A DNA stretch of 64,000 nt. Source: Ga0077527 sp964533495. Its GTDB lineage: Bacteria > Pseudomonadota > Gammaproteobacteria > Burkholderiales > SG8-41. The stretch's first letter is position 1; every line of letters begins with the position of its first letter. Positions 1-9,419 of this stretch are shown in pieces. The notes beneath the pieces are model-generated. The model saw nothing but the letters and a program-made list of their open reading frames with translations, was not told the origin of the DNA and ran no database searches. The stretch is taken from NCBI GenBank assembly GCA_964533495.1, contig CAZHJU010000012.1, forward strand, positions 1 through 64,000, written 5' to 3'. A program made the translations under genes and the position numbers.

Positions 1-1
1 C

Positions 2-1024
2 AACCAGCTGCGCGGCCGCGCCGGCCGCCAGGGCGATCCGGGCTCCAGCCGCTTTTACCTGGCGCTGGACGATTCCCTGTTGCGGATCTTCGCGTCGGAC
101 CGGGTCGCCGCGATCATGAATCGGCTGAAGATGCCCGAAGGCGAGGCCATCGAGCACCCCTGGGTCACGCGCTCCATCGAGAACGCCCAGCGCAAGGTCG
201 AGGCGCGCAACTTCGACATGCGCAAGCACCTGCTCGAATACGACGACGTCGCCAACGACCAGCGCAAGGTGATCTACCAGCAGCGCAACGAGCTGCTGGA
301 AAGCACGGACGTTTCGGCGACCATCGCAGCCATGCGCGCCGACGTCATCGCCGGCCATTTCGCGCAGCACATCCCCCCCGGCAGCCTGGAGGAGCTGTGG
401 GACGTCGAAGGGCTGGAAGCGGTCCTGCGTGGCGAGCTGACGCTGGAGCTGCCGCTGCGGCAGTGGCTCGAACTCAGCCCGCAGCTGGAGGAGGATGCCC
501 TGCGCCAGCGCATCATCGAGGCGGCGCATGCGCGGTATGTCGAGAAAACCGCGGCGGTCGACCCGGTGGCGATGCGCCAGTACGAACGCGCGATCATGCT
601 GCAGAGCCTGGACAGCCACTGGCGCGAGCACCTGTCGGCGCTGGACCACCTGCGGCAGGGCATACACCTGCGCGGCTACGCCCAGAAGAACCCGACCCAG
701 GAATACAAGCGCGAGGCTTTCGAGCTGTTCTCGCTGCTGCTCGACATGATCAAGACCGACGTCACGCGCATCCTGATGACCGTGCAGATCCGCAGCGCCG
801 AGGAATTGCGCGCGGCCGAAGAGCATGAAGCGCTGAGCAACGTGCAGTACCAGCACGCCGAGGCAGAAGCCGAGGCGGTTGATGATGCCGCCGAACCGGC
901 GCCTGACGCCGAGTCCGACAGGCTGCAGCCCTTCGTGCGCGGCGGGCAGAAGATCGGCCGCAACGATCCCTGCCCCTGCGGCTCCGGGAAAAAATACAAG
1001 CAGTGCCACGGCAAGCTCGCCTGA
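2..1024 (+). CDS. secA: SecA preprotein translocase ATPase, C-terminal part
   Basis: This is the last 340 residues of SecA, the motor ATPase that pushes unfolded preproteins through SecYEG. The 5' end lies outside the window; the reading frame is already open at base 2. The visible part begins in the end of the second nucleotide-binding fold (QLRGRAGRQGDPGSSRF), runs through the helical scaffold and wing region, and ends in the zinc-binding tail with the C-P-C-G-S-G-x5-C-H pattern that contacts SecB and phospholipid. An acidic Ala/Glu-rich linker precedes the tail. The stop is followed after 4 bases by argJ, an adjacency common in betaproteobacteria. Identity is firm; only the N-terminal two thirds are unseen. 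Confidence 0.97.
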   Translation, partial: NQLRGRAGRQGDPGSSRFYLALDDSLLRIFASDRVAAIMNRLKMPEGEAIEHPWVTRSIENAQRKVEARNFDMRKHLLEYDDVANDQRKVIYQQRNELLESTDVSATIAAMRADVIAGHFAQHIPPGSLEELWDVEGLEAVLRGELTLELPLRQWLELSPQLEEDALRQRIIEAAHARYVEKTAAVDPVAMRQYERAIMLQSLDSHWREHLSALDHLRQGIHLRGYAQKNPTQEYKREAFELFSLLLDMIKTDVTRILMTVQIRSAEELRAAEEHEALSNVQYQHAEAEAEAVDDAAEPAPDAESDRLQPFVRGGQKIGRNDPCPCGSGKKYKQCHGKLA

Positions 1025-1028
1025 CGCC

Positions 1029-2267
<1,239 letters not shown>

Positions 2268-2284
2268 ATACAGAAAATAAAATA

Positions 2285-2306
2285 ATCAATAAAAACAAGT
2301 ACTTAT
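2285..2306 (+). promoter_or_regulatory. A/T-rich IHF-site-like element, copy A
   Basis: A/T island between argJ and the DUF815 gene. The 13 bases at 2293-2305 (AAACAAGTACTTA) differ from the IHF consensus WATCAANNNNTTR at one position, and an A/T tract lies on the expected side. The end of the element runs into the ATG of the next gene. It resembles five other copies in this window (near 16.1, 20.2, 25.4, 34.1 and 55.4 kb). Binding is inferred only. Confidence 0.45.
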
Positions 2307-3224
2307 GAAAAAAAGACCGGCGTCACCCGCGACCCCGCCAGCACCCTGGGACGATCTGATGGCGCGCGCCGAGACGCTGCTTGCCCGGCTCGAACGACTG
2401 TTGCCGCCGCCGCCCCCGGCGGTGGACTGGAAGGCGTCGATCGCATTCCGCTGGCGCAGGAAGTCGGGGCAGGGGACGCTGGAGCCGATCCACCAGGTGC
2501 ATCGCATCGACCTGCGCGACCTGCGGGGCATCGACGACCAGAAATCGCTGGTCGAGCGCAACACCCGGCAGTTCGTCGAGGGCCTGCCGGCCAACAATGT
2601 GCTGCTGACGGGCGCGCGGGGCACCGGCAAGTCGTCGTTGGTCAAGGCGCTGCTGAACAAGTACGCCTCGCGCGGCCTGCGCCTGATCGAGGTCGAAAAG
2701 CGTGACCTGACCGACCTGCCGGACATCGTCGAACTGATTTACGCGCGCCCCGAACGCTACATCCTGTACTGCGATGACCTGTCCTTCGAGGCCGACGAGC
2801 CCGGCTACAAGGCGCTGAAGGTGGTGCTCGACGGCTCGATCGCCGCCGCGTCGGAAAACTGCCTGATCTACGCGACCTCGAACCGCCGCCACCTGATGCC
2901 CGAGTTCATGCAGGAAAACCTCGAGTACCGGCACGTCGGCGAGGAAATCCATCCCGGCGAGACCAGCGAGAAAAGATTTCGCTGTCGGAGCGTTTCGGCC
3001 TGTGGGTGTCGTTCTATCCCTTCGACCAGGACGAATACCTGCGCATCGTCCATGTCTGGCTGGACCATTTCAAGGTGCCGGCCGGCAAGACCGCCGAAAT
3101 CGAGCACGCGGCGCTGCAATGGGCGCTGCTGCGCGGCTCGCGCAGCGGCCGCGTCGCCTGGCAGTTCGCGCGCGACTGGGCGGGCCGCTCGCGGCTGGTT
3201 CGACACGCCAACAAGCGCAAGTAG
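2305..3224 (+). pseudogene. DUF815-family ATPase, interrupted by a -1 frameshift
   Basis: A P-loop ATPase of the DUF815 family (AAA-like, function not established). The first frame, from ATG 2305, carries the Walker A motif (GARGTGKSS, near residue 106) and the Walker B-like ILYCDDLSF, and stays collinear with the family up to HPGETSEK near 2973. The family sequence then continues in the -1 frame (KISLSERFGLWVSFYPF) and stops at 3224. The break falls at GAG-AAA-AG with a run of four A at 2971-2974; restoring one base, or slipping back one base on AAA, joins the two parts. It may be a real mutation, a base-call error in the A run, or less likely programmed frameshifting. The gene lies between argJ and mutT, 6 bases before the latter. 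Confidence 0.8.
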
Positions 3225-3230
3225 GCGGCG

Positions 3231-4187
3231 ATGCCGGAACAACTGCCGCGCCGCCGCATCGCGGTGGTTGCCGCGGTGCTGCAACAGGCCGACGGCCGTT
3301 TCCTGCTGGCCCAGCGCCCGCAGGGCAAGGCCTATGCCGGTTACTGGGAATTTCCCGGCGGCAAGGTCGAGGACGGCGAATCCACGCAAGCGGCGCTGTC
3401 GCGCGAGCTGCACGAGGAACTCGGCATCGAAGTCACCGCCGCCTATCCCTGGCTGATCCGCGAATTCGACTATCCGCACGCCGACGTGCGGCTGCATTTC
3501 TTCCGGGTCAGGGGCTGGCGCGGCGAACTCCAGGGGCGCGAGTCCCAGGCTTTCGCCTGGCAACGGCTGGAGGCCATCGACGTTGCGCCCCTGCTGCCGG
3601 CCAACGGGCCGATCATGCGCGCGCTGGGCGTGCCGGAGACCTACGGCATCACCGGATTCGCCGCGGCCGAATATCCCGCCGCGCTGGCGCGCATCGACCG
3701 CGCGTTGCAGAACGGCCTGCGCCTGGTCCAGGTGCGGGGCAGGGACTGGCCTCCAGATCTTTTCGCGCGCTACGCGGCCGAGGTGGTCGCGCTGGCGCAT
3801 GCCCGCGGCGCGCGGGTGCTGGTCAATACCGACATCGAACTCGCGCGGCGCTGCGGTGCCGACGGTGTGCACCTGACCGCGGCGCAGTTGCAGGGCATCG
3901 CGCAGCGTCCCGACTTTCCGCTGGTGGGCGCCTCCTGCCACGACACCGCCGAACTGCGGCGTGCCGAGGCGGTGGGCGCGGATTTCGCGGTGCTCGGTCC
4001 GGTGCTGCCGACGCCGACGCATCCCGATGCGCTGCCGCTCGGCTGGGACGGGTTCCAGCGCCTGGTTGCGGACACGAAGATTCCGGTATTGGCCCTGGGC
4101 GGGATACGGCCCGAACACCGGAAGCGGGCGCTGGAGAGCGGCGCCCACGGCCTGGCCATGCTGCGCGGCGCCTGGGCCGCGGATTAG
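3231..4187 (+). CDS. mutT: Nudix hydrolase fused to thiamine-phosphate-synthase-like domain
   Basis: Two-domain protein of 318 residues. Residues 1-130 are a MutT-type Nudix hydrolase that removes oxidised dGTP; the Nudix box spans residues 44-66 with the G-x5-E-x7-REL-x-EE-x-GI pattern intact. Residues about 135-318 resemble ThiE/TenI (a TIM barrel with VLVNTDIELA, DGVHL and a phosphate-binding LALGGI near the end). This fusion is common in beta- and gammaproteobacteria; the ThiE-like part is often taken as TenI-like and not as a proven thiamine enzyme. It starts 6 bases after the DUF815 stop and is probably part of the same transcription unit. Confidence 0.93.
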   Translation: MPEQLPRRRIAVVAAVLQQADGRFLLAQRPQGKAYAGYWEFPGGKVEDGESTQAALSRELHEELGIEVTAAYPWLIREFDYPHADVRLHFFRVRGWRGELQGRESQAFAWQRLEAIDVAPLLPANGPIMRALGVPETYGITGFAAAEYPAALARIDRALQNGLRLVQVRGRDWPPDLFARYAAEVVALAHARGARVLVNTDIELARRCGADGVHLTAAQLQGIAQRPDFPLVGASCHDTAELRRAEAVGADFAVLGPVLPTPTHPDALPLGWDGFQRLVADTKIPVLALGGIRPEHRKRALESGAHGLAMLRGAWAAD

Positions 4188-4220
4188 TCGGTAGCAGTCA
4201 GTCGCTGGCCGGCGGACCGG

Positions 4221-4421
4221 TCAGCTCGGGCGCGGCGGCTCGTCCGCGTCGGGCAGCGCGGATTCGTCGGACTCCTCGACGGGCACGCGGTAACGCTCCG
4301 TCGCCCAGGCCCCGAGATCGATCATCTTGCAGCGTTCCGAGCAGAACGGCCGGAAACGGTTGGCCGGATTCCATTCGGTGCTGGCCCCGCACTGGGGGCA
4401 GGACACGATTCTTCCCGCCAT
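4221..4421 (-). CDS. yacG: DNA gyrase inhibitor / zinc-binding protein YacG
   Basis: Short protein of 66 residues with the four-cysteine zinc site C-P-x-C and later C-S-x-R-C (FCSERCKMIDLGAWA), the hallmark of YacG, which in E. coli binds GyrB and inhibits DNA gyrase. The acidic tail is typical. In many proteobacteria yacG follows coaE and zapD; here the same order is kept but a toxin-antitoxin pair and a repeat lie between zapD and yacG, so yacG probably has its own promoter in the 257-base gap upstream. Confidence 0.93.
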   Translation of the reverse strand: MAGRIVSCPQCGASTEWNPANRFRPFCSERCKMIDLGAWATERYRVPVEESDESALPDADEPPRPS

Positions 4422-4613
4422 GGCTCAGGGATTGCAGAACAGAATCGTTGGCCCGTTTGCAAATGCAGCATCGAAAAAACTTTTCAGCAGGCGCATTTTC
4501 CAGTAACTCATTCAGCCACCCGGCATGGTCTCGTTGACTGATTCGGCTTGAAATCGATTTCGCGGGATTATAACTCGCGCTGGCGCAGTCGATTTGTCGA
4601 ATGACGCAATACC

Positions 4614-4629
4614 GTACTCGTACGAGTAC
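4614..4629. promoter_or_regulatory. Perfect 16-bp palindrome upstream of yacG
   Basis: GTACTCGTACGAGTAC reads the same on both strands. It sits about 190 bases upstream of the yacG start and about 50 bases beyond the stop of the acetyltransferase toxin gene. A dimeric regulator site is possible; no binding protein is identified. The rest of the 4422-4678 gap shows no gene. Confidence 0.4.
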
Positions 4630-4678
4630 AGGACGCGCAGCACGATCCATCAATACGTCAGGGATGGTGTTTTCCCTG

Positions 4679-5188
4679 TCACGTTTTCACACCGCTCAGG
4701 CGCAGCATGAGCGTCATCGGATGCGTGGGCGAGGGCTGAAACCCGTAGTGCTCGTAGAACTGTTTCGCTTTTTCATGAAGGGCGTGCACGAGCAGTGCTC
4801 TCACTCCTGCGTTCTGCGATACGGCCACTGCACGGTTGACGGCATCCTGCAGCAGGGCAGCCCCCAGTTGCAGTCCCTGCGTCCTGCGGTCGACCGCGAG
4901 CCGGGCGAGGACCATGACGGGAATGGGATCAGGCATGTTGCGCCGCACGCCGCCGGTTGCCTGGCGGGATGAAACAGCGCCGGCGGCCATGGCGTAATAG
5001 CCGCGAACGTTACCTTCCTCATCGGTGACGACGAAAGTGCGGCTTGCGCCGCTCGACTGGTTGGCCAGTGCCCTGCGCTTGATCCAGTCATCGAGCGAGA
5101 CTTCACCGCACTCGAAGTCGTCCAGTCGATGCGAAGCGGTCAGCGGCTCCGGTGGATTGAATTGCAAGCTCAGTCCCGTATCGGTCAA
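4679..5188 (-). CDS. GNAT acetyltransferase toxin, TacT/AtaT-like
   Basis: A GNAT-fold N-acetyltransferase of 169 residues. It has the features of toxins that acetylate the amino group on charged tRNA: an N-terminal PLTASHRLDDFECGEVSLDDWI segment, the AAGAV strand, the LARLAVDRRTQGLQLGAALLQDA acetyl-CoA-binding turn, and a final FYEHYGFQPS. The likely start is a TTG at 5188 that shares 4 bases with the stop of the antitoxin gene, so translation should be coupled. Together with the upstream gene it forms a type II toxin-antitoxin pair. The target aminoacyl-tRNA cannot be told from sequence. Confidence 0.85.
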   Translation of the reverse strand: MTDTGLSLQFNPPEPLTASHRLDDFECGEVSLDDWIKRRALANQSSGASRTFVVTDEEGNVRGYYAMAAGAVSSRQATGGVRRNMPDPIPVMVLARLAVDRRTQGLQLGAALLQDAVNRAVAVSQNAGVRALLVHALHEKAKQFYEHYGFQPSPTHPMTLMLRLSGVKT

Positions 5189-5463
5189 CCCTTGGCCGGT
5201 TTCCTGCTCCAGGGCGCCTTGACCGCCATGAGGCGTTCCAGCCCCGGATTGTGGGCGGGTGGCGCGTCGAGCAGCTTGGTGAACTGCCGGAACTTCGTGG
5301 CATCCAGTTCAAAGAACACCTGGTCGAGCAGCACCGACTTCGCCTTGTCGCAGGCGGCTTCGAGCATGAAGTCGGAGCGGTTCTTGCCGAGCAGGTGTGC
5401 GGCCTGGTCGATGAGGTCCCGCTGCTCGGGTCGGGCTCGCAGGTTGATGGCGGCGTCACGCAT
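5185..5463 (-). CDS. DUF1778 ribbon-helix-helix antitoxin, TacA-like
   Basis: Antitoxin of 92 residues. The N-terminal ribbon-helix-helix DNA-binding part reads AAINLRARPEQRDLIDQAAHLLGKNRSDFMLEAA, the usual DUF1778 pattern; the C-terminal part should wrap the acetyltransferase. A longer open frame exists upstream, but the ATG at 5463 matches the family start and leaves the operator-like repeats outside the gene. It is expected to repress its own promoter together with the toxin. Confidence 0.87.
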   Translation of the reverse strand: MRDAAINLRARPEQRDLIDQAAHLLGKNRSDFMLEAACDKAKSVLLDQVFFELDATKFRQFTKLLDAPPAHNPGLERLMAVKAPWSRKPAKG

Positions 5464-5473
5464 AGAACTTCTC

Positions 5474-5519
5474 GCAAGCGTATATGCAATAGATACACGC
5501 ATACTACGGTGGCGTATAG
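5474..5519 (-). promoter_or_regulatory. Likely operator/promoter of the toxin-antitoxin pair
   Basis: Just upstream of the antitoxin start there are repeated and inverted TATACGC / GCGTGTAT / ATATACGC blocks within about 45 bases. Ribbon-helix-helix antitoxins usually bind such spaced short repeats for autoregulation. The assignment rests on position and repeat pattern only. Confidence 0.45.
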
Positions 5520-5640
5520 CAGTTGTCAATACGGTATCCATGCCATGGAGGACTGCACTCGTCGCAGGCGGCAATTAGCCCGCCCATCGGGCGGTTCAGG
5601 CAGCGCTCCGGGGCCAATGCGTTCACGCCTGGAGGCTGCT

Positions 5641-5685
5641 CTCCAAGTGTTCCCTTGTCCCGGAGGGAGGGAGAAGGGAACACTT
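5641..5685. repeat. C/T-rich intergenic hairpin repeat, copy 1
   Basis: Bases 5641-5668 are an exact reverse-complement match to 20097-20124. The element also holds a perfect 12-bp stem (5645-5656 with 5674-5685) whose outer arm reaches the zapD stop codon, so it may act as the zapD terminator. It belongs to the same loose family as the hairpins near 20.26 kb and 24.6 kb. Confidence 0.7.
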
Positions 5686-6440
5686 TACAGATTGCAGAAC
5701 GTCAGCTCGAACTCGACATCCGTGTCCGATGCCCTCGGGCGCTGGATGCCTTCCTGGGTGGTGAAGCGGATGTTCAGCGCGTACTTGTTGGCGCTGATCT
5801 CCGGGATGCAGGCGTATTCGCCGGACAGGCCGATGCGCAGCATCTGCGCCATGCGGCCGGCCATCATCTGCTGGTAGACGCCCTGCTGCGCGGTTTGCAT
5901 CGTGGTTTTGCCGCTTTCCCGCAGCAGCCGCAGCACGATGTTGATGGCGTCGCGCGTCGGCAGGAACGGCGCCAGCCATTGCTGCAGGTCGTGGCGGCGG
6001 ATCTCGGCGGTCTGCTGCAGCCAGTAATGGTACGAGGGGAGATCGAACTCGCAGACGCCGCCGGGAATCGCCGTGCGCTGCTTGATGCTCATCAGCCATT
6101 CGTTTTCCCGCAGTTCCTGGCCGACCTTGCCGGAGGCCTGGAACAGGCGCGACGAGGCCTGGTCGATCTGCCACAGCACGTTGTCGAGCGCCTCCTCGGA
6201 AATGTCGGGGTTCTCGCGTAGGGCCTCCAGGGTCTGCTTCTGCCGCTCCAGCTCCTGCAGCAGGTCGGACTTGAGGTCGGCGCGGCCGGCCACTTCGAGA
6301 ATCTCGAATATCAGCAGCAGCGAGACGTGATGCTCCGGCGAATCGTTGCGGGCCTGGAAATACTCGATGCGTTCGAACAGGTCTTCCAGGCGCAGAAGGG
6401 TGCGCACGCGCTCGCTCAGTGGATGTTCGTAGACGATCAC
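5685..6440 (-). CDS. zapD: Cell division protein ZapD
   Basis: ZapD cross-links FtsZ protofilaments and so stabilises the division ring. The 251-residue protein is all along typical of the family: N-terminal YEHPLSERVRTLLRLEDLF, a helical middle with LRENPDISEEALDNVLWQID, and a beta-rich C-terminal half ending DTDVEFELTFCNL. The start is a GTG at 6440 with an AGGA ribosome site just upstream. It lies 86 bases after coaE, in the conserved pilD-coaE-zapD order, and is probably in the same operon. Confidence 0.95.
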   Translation of the reverse strand: MIVYEHPLSERVRTLLRLEDLFERIEYFQARNDSPEHHVSLLLIFEILEVAGRADLKSDLLQELERQKQTLEALRENPDISEEALDNVLWQIDQASSRLFQASGKVGQELRENEWLMSIKQRTAIPGGVCEFDLPSYHYWLQQTAEIRRHDLQQWLAPFLPTRDAINIVLRLLRESGKTTMQTAQQGVYQQMMAGRMAQMLRIGLSGEYACIPEISANKYALNIRFTTQEGIQRPRASDTDVEFELTFCNL

Positions 6441-6526
6441 GTCCTGTGCGCCCGGGGGGAAGTTTGAAAATGCGGTTGCCGGAGTATCAAACAGAAACCG
6501 GAAAAAATAAAGGCTTGATGCCCATT

Positions 6527-7147
6527 TCAGGCGCGCGGCCGGCCTTCGCCGGCGGCCCGTTTCAGGTATTCGCCATGCAGCGCGGCCACCTGGCGGCGCA
6601 GCGCTTCCACGTCCCCGTCGTTGCGGATGACGTCGTCCGCGCGCGCCAGCCGCTCGCCGCGCGGAATCTGGGCCGCCATGATGGCCCGCACCGAGGCTTC
6701 GTCGAGCCGGCTGCGGGCGATGGTGCGGCTGACCTGCAGCGACTCGTCGCAGTCCACCACCAGTATCCGCCGGACGATGTCGCGGTAGGCGCCGGTCTCC
6801 AGCAGCAGCGGCACCACCAGCAGCACGTAGGGCGCGGCGGATTCACCGACGCGGCTGCGCGCGGTTTCGCGGATGCGCGGATGCAGGATGCCCTCGAGCC
6901 GCTGGCGGGCCCCGGGGTCGCTGAAAATCCGCTGCCGCATCGCCGCGCGGTCGAGGCTGCCGTCGGCCGCCGCCGCGGCCGGCCCGAACGCGGCGACGAT
7001 CTCGGGCATGGCGCCGCCGGCGGCGGCGGTGAGCTGGTGGGAAATTTCATCGGTATCGACTACGCTGGCGCCCATTTCGCCGAACATGTCCGCCGCGCGC
7101 GACTTGCCGGACCCGATGCCGCCGGTGAGGCCGACGCAGTACGGCAT
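6527..7147 (-). CDS. coaE: Dephospho-CoA kinase
   Basis: CoaE phosphorylates dephospho-CoA at the 3' hydroxyl of the ribose, the last step of coenzyme A synthesis. The 206-residue protein opens with the P-loop YCVGLTGGIGSGKS (residues 3-16), followed by VVDTDEISHQL, which carries the catalytic Asp, and HPRIRE further on. It begins 3 bases after the pilD stop, so the two are almost certainly co-transcribed. Confidence 0.96.
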   Translation of the reverse strand: MPYCVGLTGGIGSGKSRAADMFGEMGASVVDTDEISHQLTAAAGGAMPEIVAAFGPAAAAADGSLDRAAMRQRIFSDPGARQRLEGILHPRIRETARSRVGESAAPYVLLVVPLLLETGAYRDIVRRILVVDCDESLQVSRTIARSRLDEASVRAIMAAQIPRGERLARADDVIRNDGDVEALRRQVAALHGEYLKRAAGEGRPRA

Positions 7148-7150
7148 CGG

Positions 7151-7993
7151 TCAGAGCGGACCGAACCAAGCGCGGGTCAGCGCCGGTCCGTGGGCAAGCG
7201 CGATCAGTCCGGCGATCGCGAGATAGGGGCCGAAGGGGATCGGCACGCTGCGGCCGCGGCCGGCAAACACGATCAGCCCGATGCCGATCACCGCGCCGAC
7301 CAGCGACGAGAGCAGGATCGTGAGCGGCAGCATCTGCCAGCCCAGCCAGGCGCCGATCGCGGCCAGCAGCTTGAAGTCGCCGTAGCCCATGCCTTCCTTG
7401 CCGGTCGCCCATTTGAACACCCAGTACACCGCCCACAGGCTCAGGTAGCCGGCGGCGGCGCCGATGACGGCGGACTGCAGCGGCGCGAACGTGCCGTTGA
7501 TGTTGACCAGCAGTCCCGCCCACAGCAGGGGCAGGGTCAGGCTGTCCGGCAGGTAATAAGTATCGAGGTCAATGAAGGTCAGCGCGATCATCGTCCATGC
7601 GAACAGCAGCGCGCCGGCCGCCGCCAGCCCGAAACCGAAATGCCAGGCGAGGTAGGCCGAGAGCGCGGCGGTGAGCGCCTCGACGGCGGGATAACGGACG
7701 GAGATGGGCGCCTTGCAGCCGGCGCATTTGCCGCGCAGCGCGATCCAGCTGAGCAGCGGGATGTTCTCGACGGCCCTGATCGGGCGGTTGCACGAGGGGC
7801 ATGCCGAGCGGGGCACGACGAGGTTGTAGCGTTCCGCCGCCGGCGCTTCCTGCCCGTTGAGCTCCGCGCATTCCGCCCGCCACTGCCGCTCCATCATTTT
7901 CGGCAGGCGGTGGATGACGACGTTGAGAAAGCTGCCGATGCACAATCCGGCCAGCGCCGCGCTCAACGCAAAAACGATGGGATCTGACAGCAT
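7151..7993 (-). CDS. pilD: Prepilin peptidase / N-methyltransferase PilD
   Basis: Membrane aspartic protease that cuts the leader of type IV pilins and type II pseudopilins and methylates the new N terminus. The 280-residue sequence has the N-terminal SFLNVVIHRLP segment, two CxxC pairs in the cytoplasmic zinc loop (CPSCNRPI, CAGCKAPI), and the two catalytic Asp in LTFIDLDTYYLPD and GYGDFKLLAAIGAW. About eight membrane helices are visible. It follows pilC by 88 bases. The pseudopilins at 13.0-15.0 kb are plausible substrates. Confidence 0.96.
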   Translation of the reverse strand: MLSDPIVFALSAALAGLCIGSFLNVVIHRLPKMMERQWRAECAELNGQEAPAAERYNLVVPRSACPSCNRPIRAVENIPLLSWIALRGKCAGCKAPISVRYPAVEALTAALSAYLAWHFGFGLAAAGALLFAWTMIALTFIDLDTYYLPDSLTLPLLWAGLLVNINGTFAPLQSAVIGAAAGYLSLWAVYWVFKWATGKEGMGYGDFKLLAAIGAWLGWQMLPLTILLSSLVGAVIGIGLIVFAGRGRSVPIPFGPYLAIAGLIALAHGPALTRAWFGPL

Positions 7994-8081
7994 GGGATGA
8001 GGATGGCTGGAACTGCCGGTTCAACCGCGACCGGCCGGAACGCGGCCCGCCGGCTGCGGCGGGCCGCACGGGAGGAAAGCC

Positions 8082-9311
8082 TTATACCGCGGACCCCAGC
8101 TTGAAGATCGGCAGGTACATCGCGATCACCATGCCGCCGATCAGCGTGCCGAGGACGACCATGATCATCGGCTCCATCAGGCTGGACAGCGCCTCCACGG
8201 CATCGTCCACCTCGGCCTCGAAGAAGTCCGCGACCTTGCTCAGCATCTGGTCGAGGGAGCCGGCCTCTTCGCCGATCATCGTCATCTGGATCACCATGTT
8301 CGGGAAGACCTCGGTGCCCTGCATCGACGAGGTCAGGCTCGAGCCGGTGGCGACCTCCGACTGGATTTTCTTGGTGGCGACGAAATATTCGTAATTGCCC
8401 GCCGCGCCGGCCACCGAACCCAGGGCTTCGACCAGCGGCACGCCGGCGGCGAACATCGTGGCGAGCGTGCGCGTCCAGCGCGCGATCGAGGACTTGCGGA
8501 TCAGGTCGCCGAACACCGGCACCCGCAGGGCGAAACGGTCCATGTACATCTGCATTTTCGTGGACCGTTTCCAGGTCCAGAAAAACGCGTAGAGGGCGCC
8601 GCCGATGCCGGCGAACAGGTAGAACCAGTTGGCCACCACGAAGTCGGATATGGCCATCACGATCAGCGTCGGCGCCGGCAGGTCGGCGCCGAAACTCTTG
8701 AACACGTCCTTGAACGCCGGAATCACGAAAATCATGATGATCGCGGTGATCACCACCGCCACCACGATGATGGCGATCGGGTAGAACAGCGCGGACTTGA
8801 TCTTGCTCTTGATGGCGAGGATTTTTTCCTTGTAGGTCGCCAGGCGGTCGAGCAGGCTTTCCAGGATACCGGCGGCCTCGCCGGCGCCCACCAGGTTGCA
8901 GAACAGCGCGTCGAAGTGCAGCGGGTGCTTTTCAAAGGCCTGCTTCAGGCTCATGCCGGTCTCGACGTCCGCCTTGATGGTCATCAGCAGGCGGGCGACC
9001 GCCGGGTTGCTGTGGCCCTTGCCGACGATGTCGAAGGCCTGCAGCAGCGGCACGCCGGATTTCATCATGGTCGCCAGCTGGCGGGTGAACAGCGTGATGT
9101 CCTTCTCGGAAACCGAGCCGCCGCTGCCGAGCCGCTGCTTCTTGACCTCGACGATCTTGATGCCCTGGCGGCGCAGCACGGCATTGACCTGTGCCTCGCC
9201 GCCGGCCTGCATTTCGCCGCGGATGGTTTTGCCCGCGCGGTCCTGGCCCACCCAGCGGAAGGTGTATTCCTTGATCTCGGACTTGCGAGCGGCAGCGGTT
9301 GCGGTTGCCAT
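8082..9311 (-). CDS. pilC: Type IV pilus inner-membrane platform protein PilC
   Basis: PilC is the inner-membrane platform on which the extension and retraction ATPases act. The protein is 409 residues with two copies of the GspF/PilC domain (residues about 70-195 and 275-400), three hydrophobic segments and the GAGEAAGILESLLDRLA and GEEAGSLDQMLSKVADFFE signatures. A strong GGAGG ribosome site precedes the ATG at 9311. The partner extension ATPase gene pilB, often directly upstream in related genomes, is not here: 108 non-coding bases and a CorC-type gene lie upstream instead. Confidence 0.96.
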   Translation of the reverse strand: MATATAAARKSEIKEYTFRWVGQDRAGKTIRGEMQAGGEAQVNAVLRRQGIKIVEVKKQRLGSGGSVSEKDITLFTRQLATMMKSGVPLLQAFDIVGKGHSNPAVARLLMTIKADVETGMSLKQAFEKHPLHFDALFCNLVGAGEAAGILESLLDRLATYKEKILAIKSKIKSALFYPIAIIVVAVVITAIIMIFVIPAFKDVFKSFGADLPAPTLIVMAISDFVVANWFYLFAGIGGALYAFFWTWKRSTKMQMYMDRFALRVPVFGDLIRKSSIARWTRTLATMFAAGVPLVEALGSVAGAAGNYEYFVATKKIQSEVATGSSLTSSMQGTEVFPNMVIQMTMIGEEAGSLDQMLSKVADFFEAEVDDAVEALSSLMEPMIMVVLGTLIGGMVIAMYLPIFKLGSAV

Positions 9312-9419
9312 GACAAACCTCCAAAATTCTTCGATGAACCAATAGGTTACGATCGGTTGTTCACGGAATGATGCCCGTCCCGCGCGGTGTTGTAAAGGCT
9401 GCGGACGGCGTTTTGCCGT

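Noticed and set aside
2971..2974. Programmed frameshifting as the main reading of the DUF815 break
   Set aside because: Only four A and no clear downstream stem-loop or internal Shine-Dalgarno; a plain indel or base-call error is more likely, so it is kept only as a possibility.
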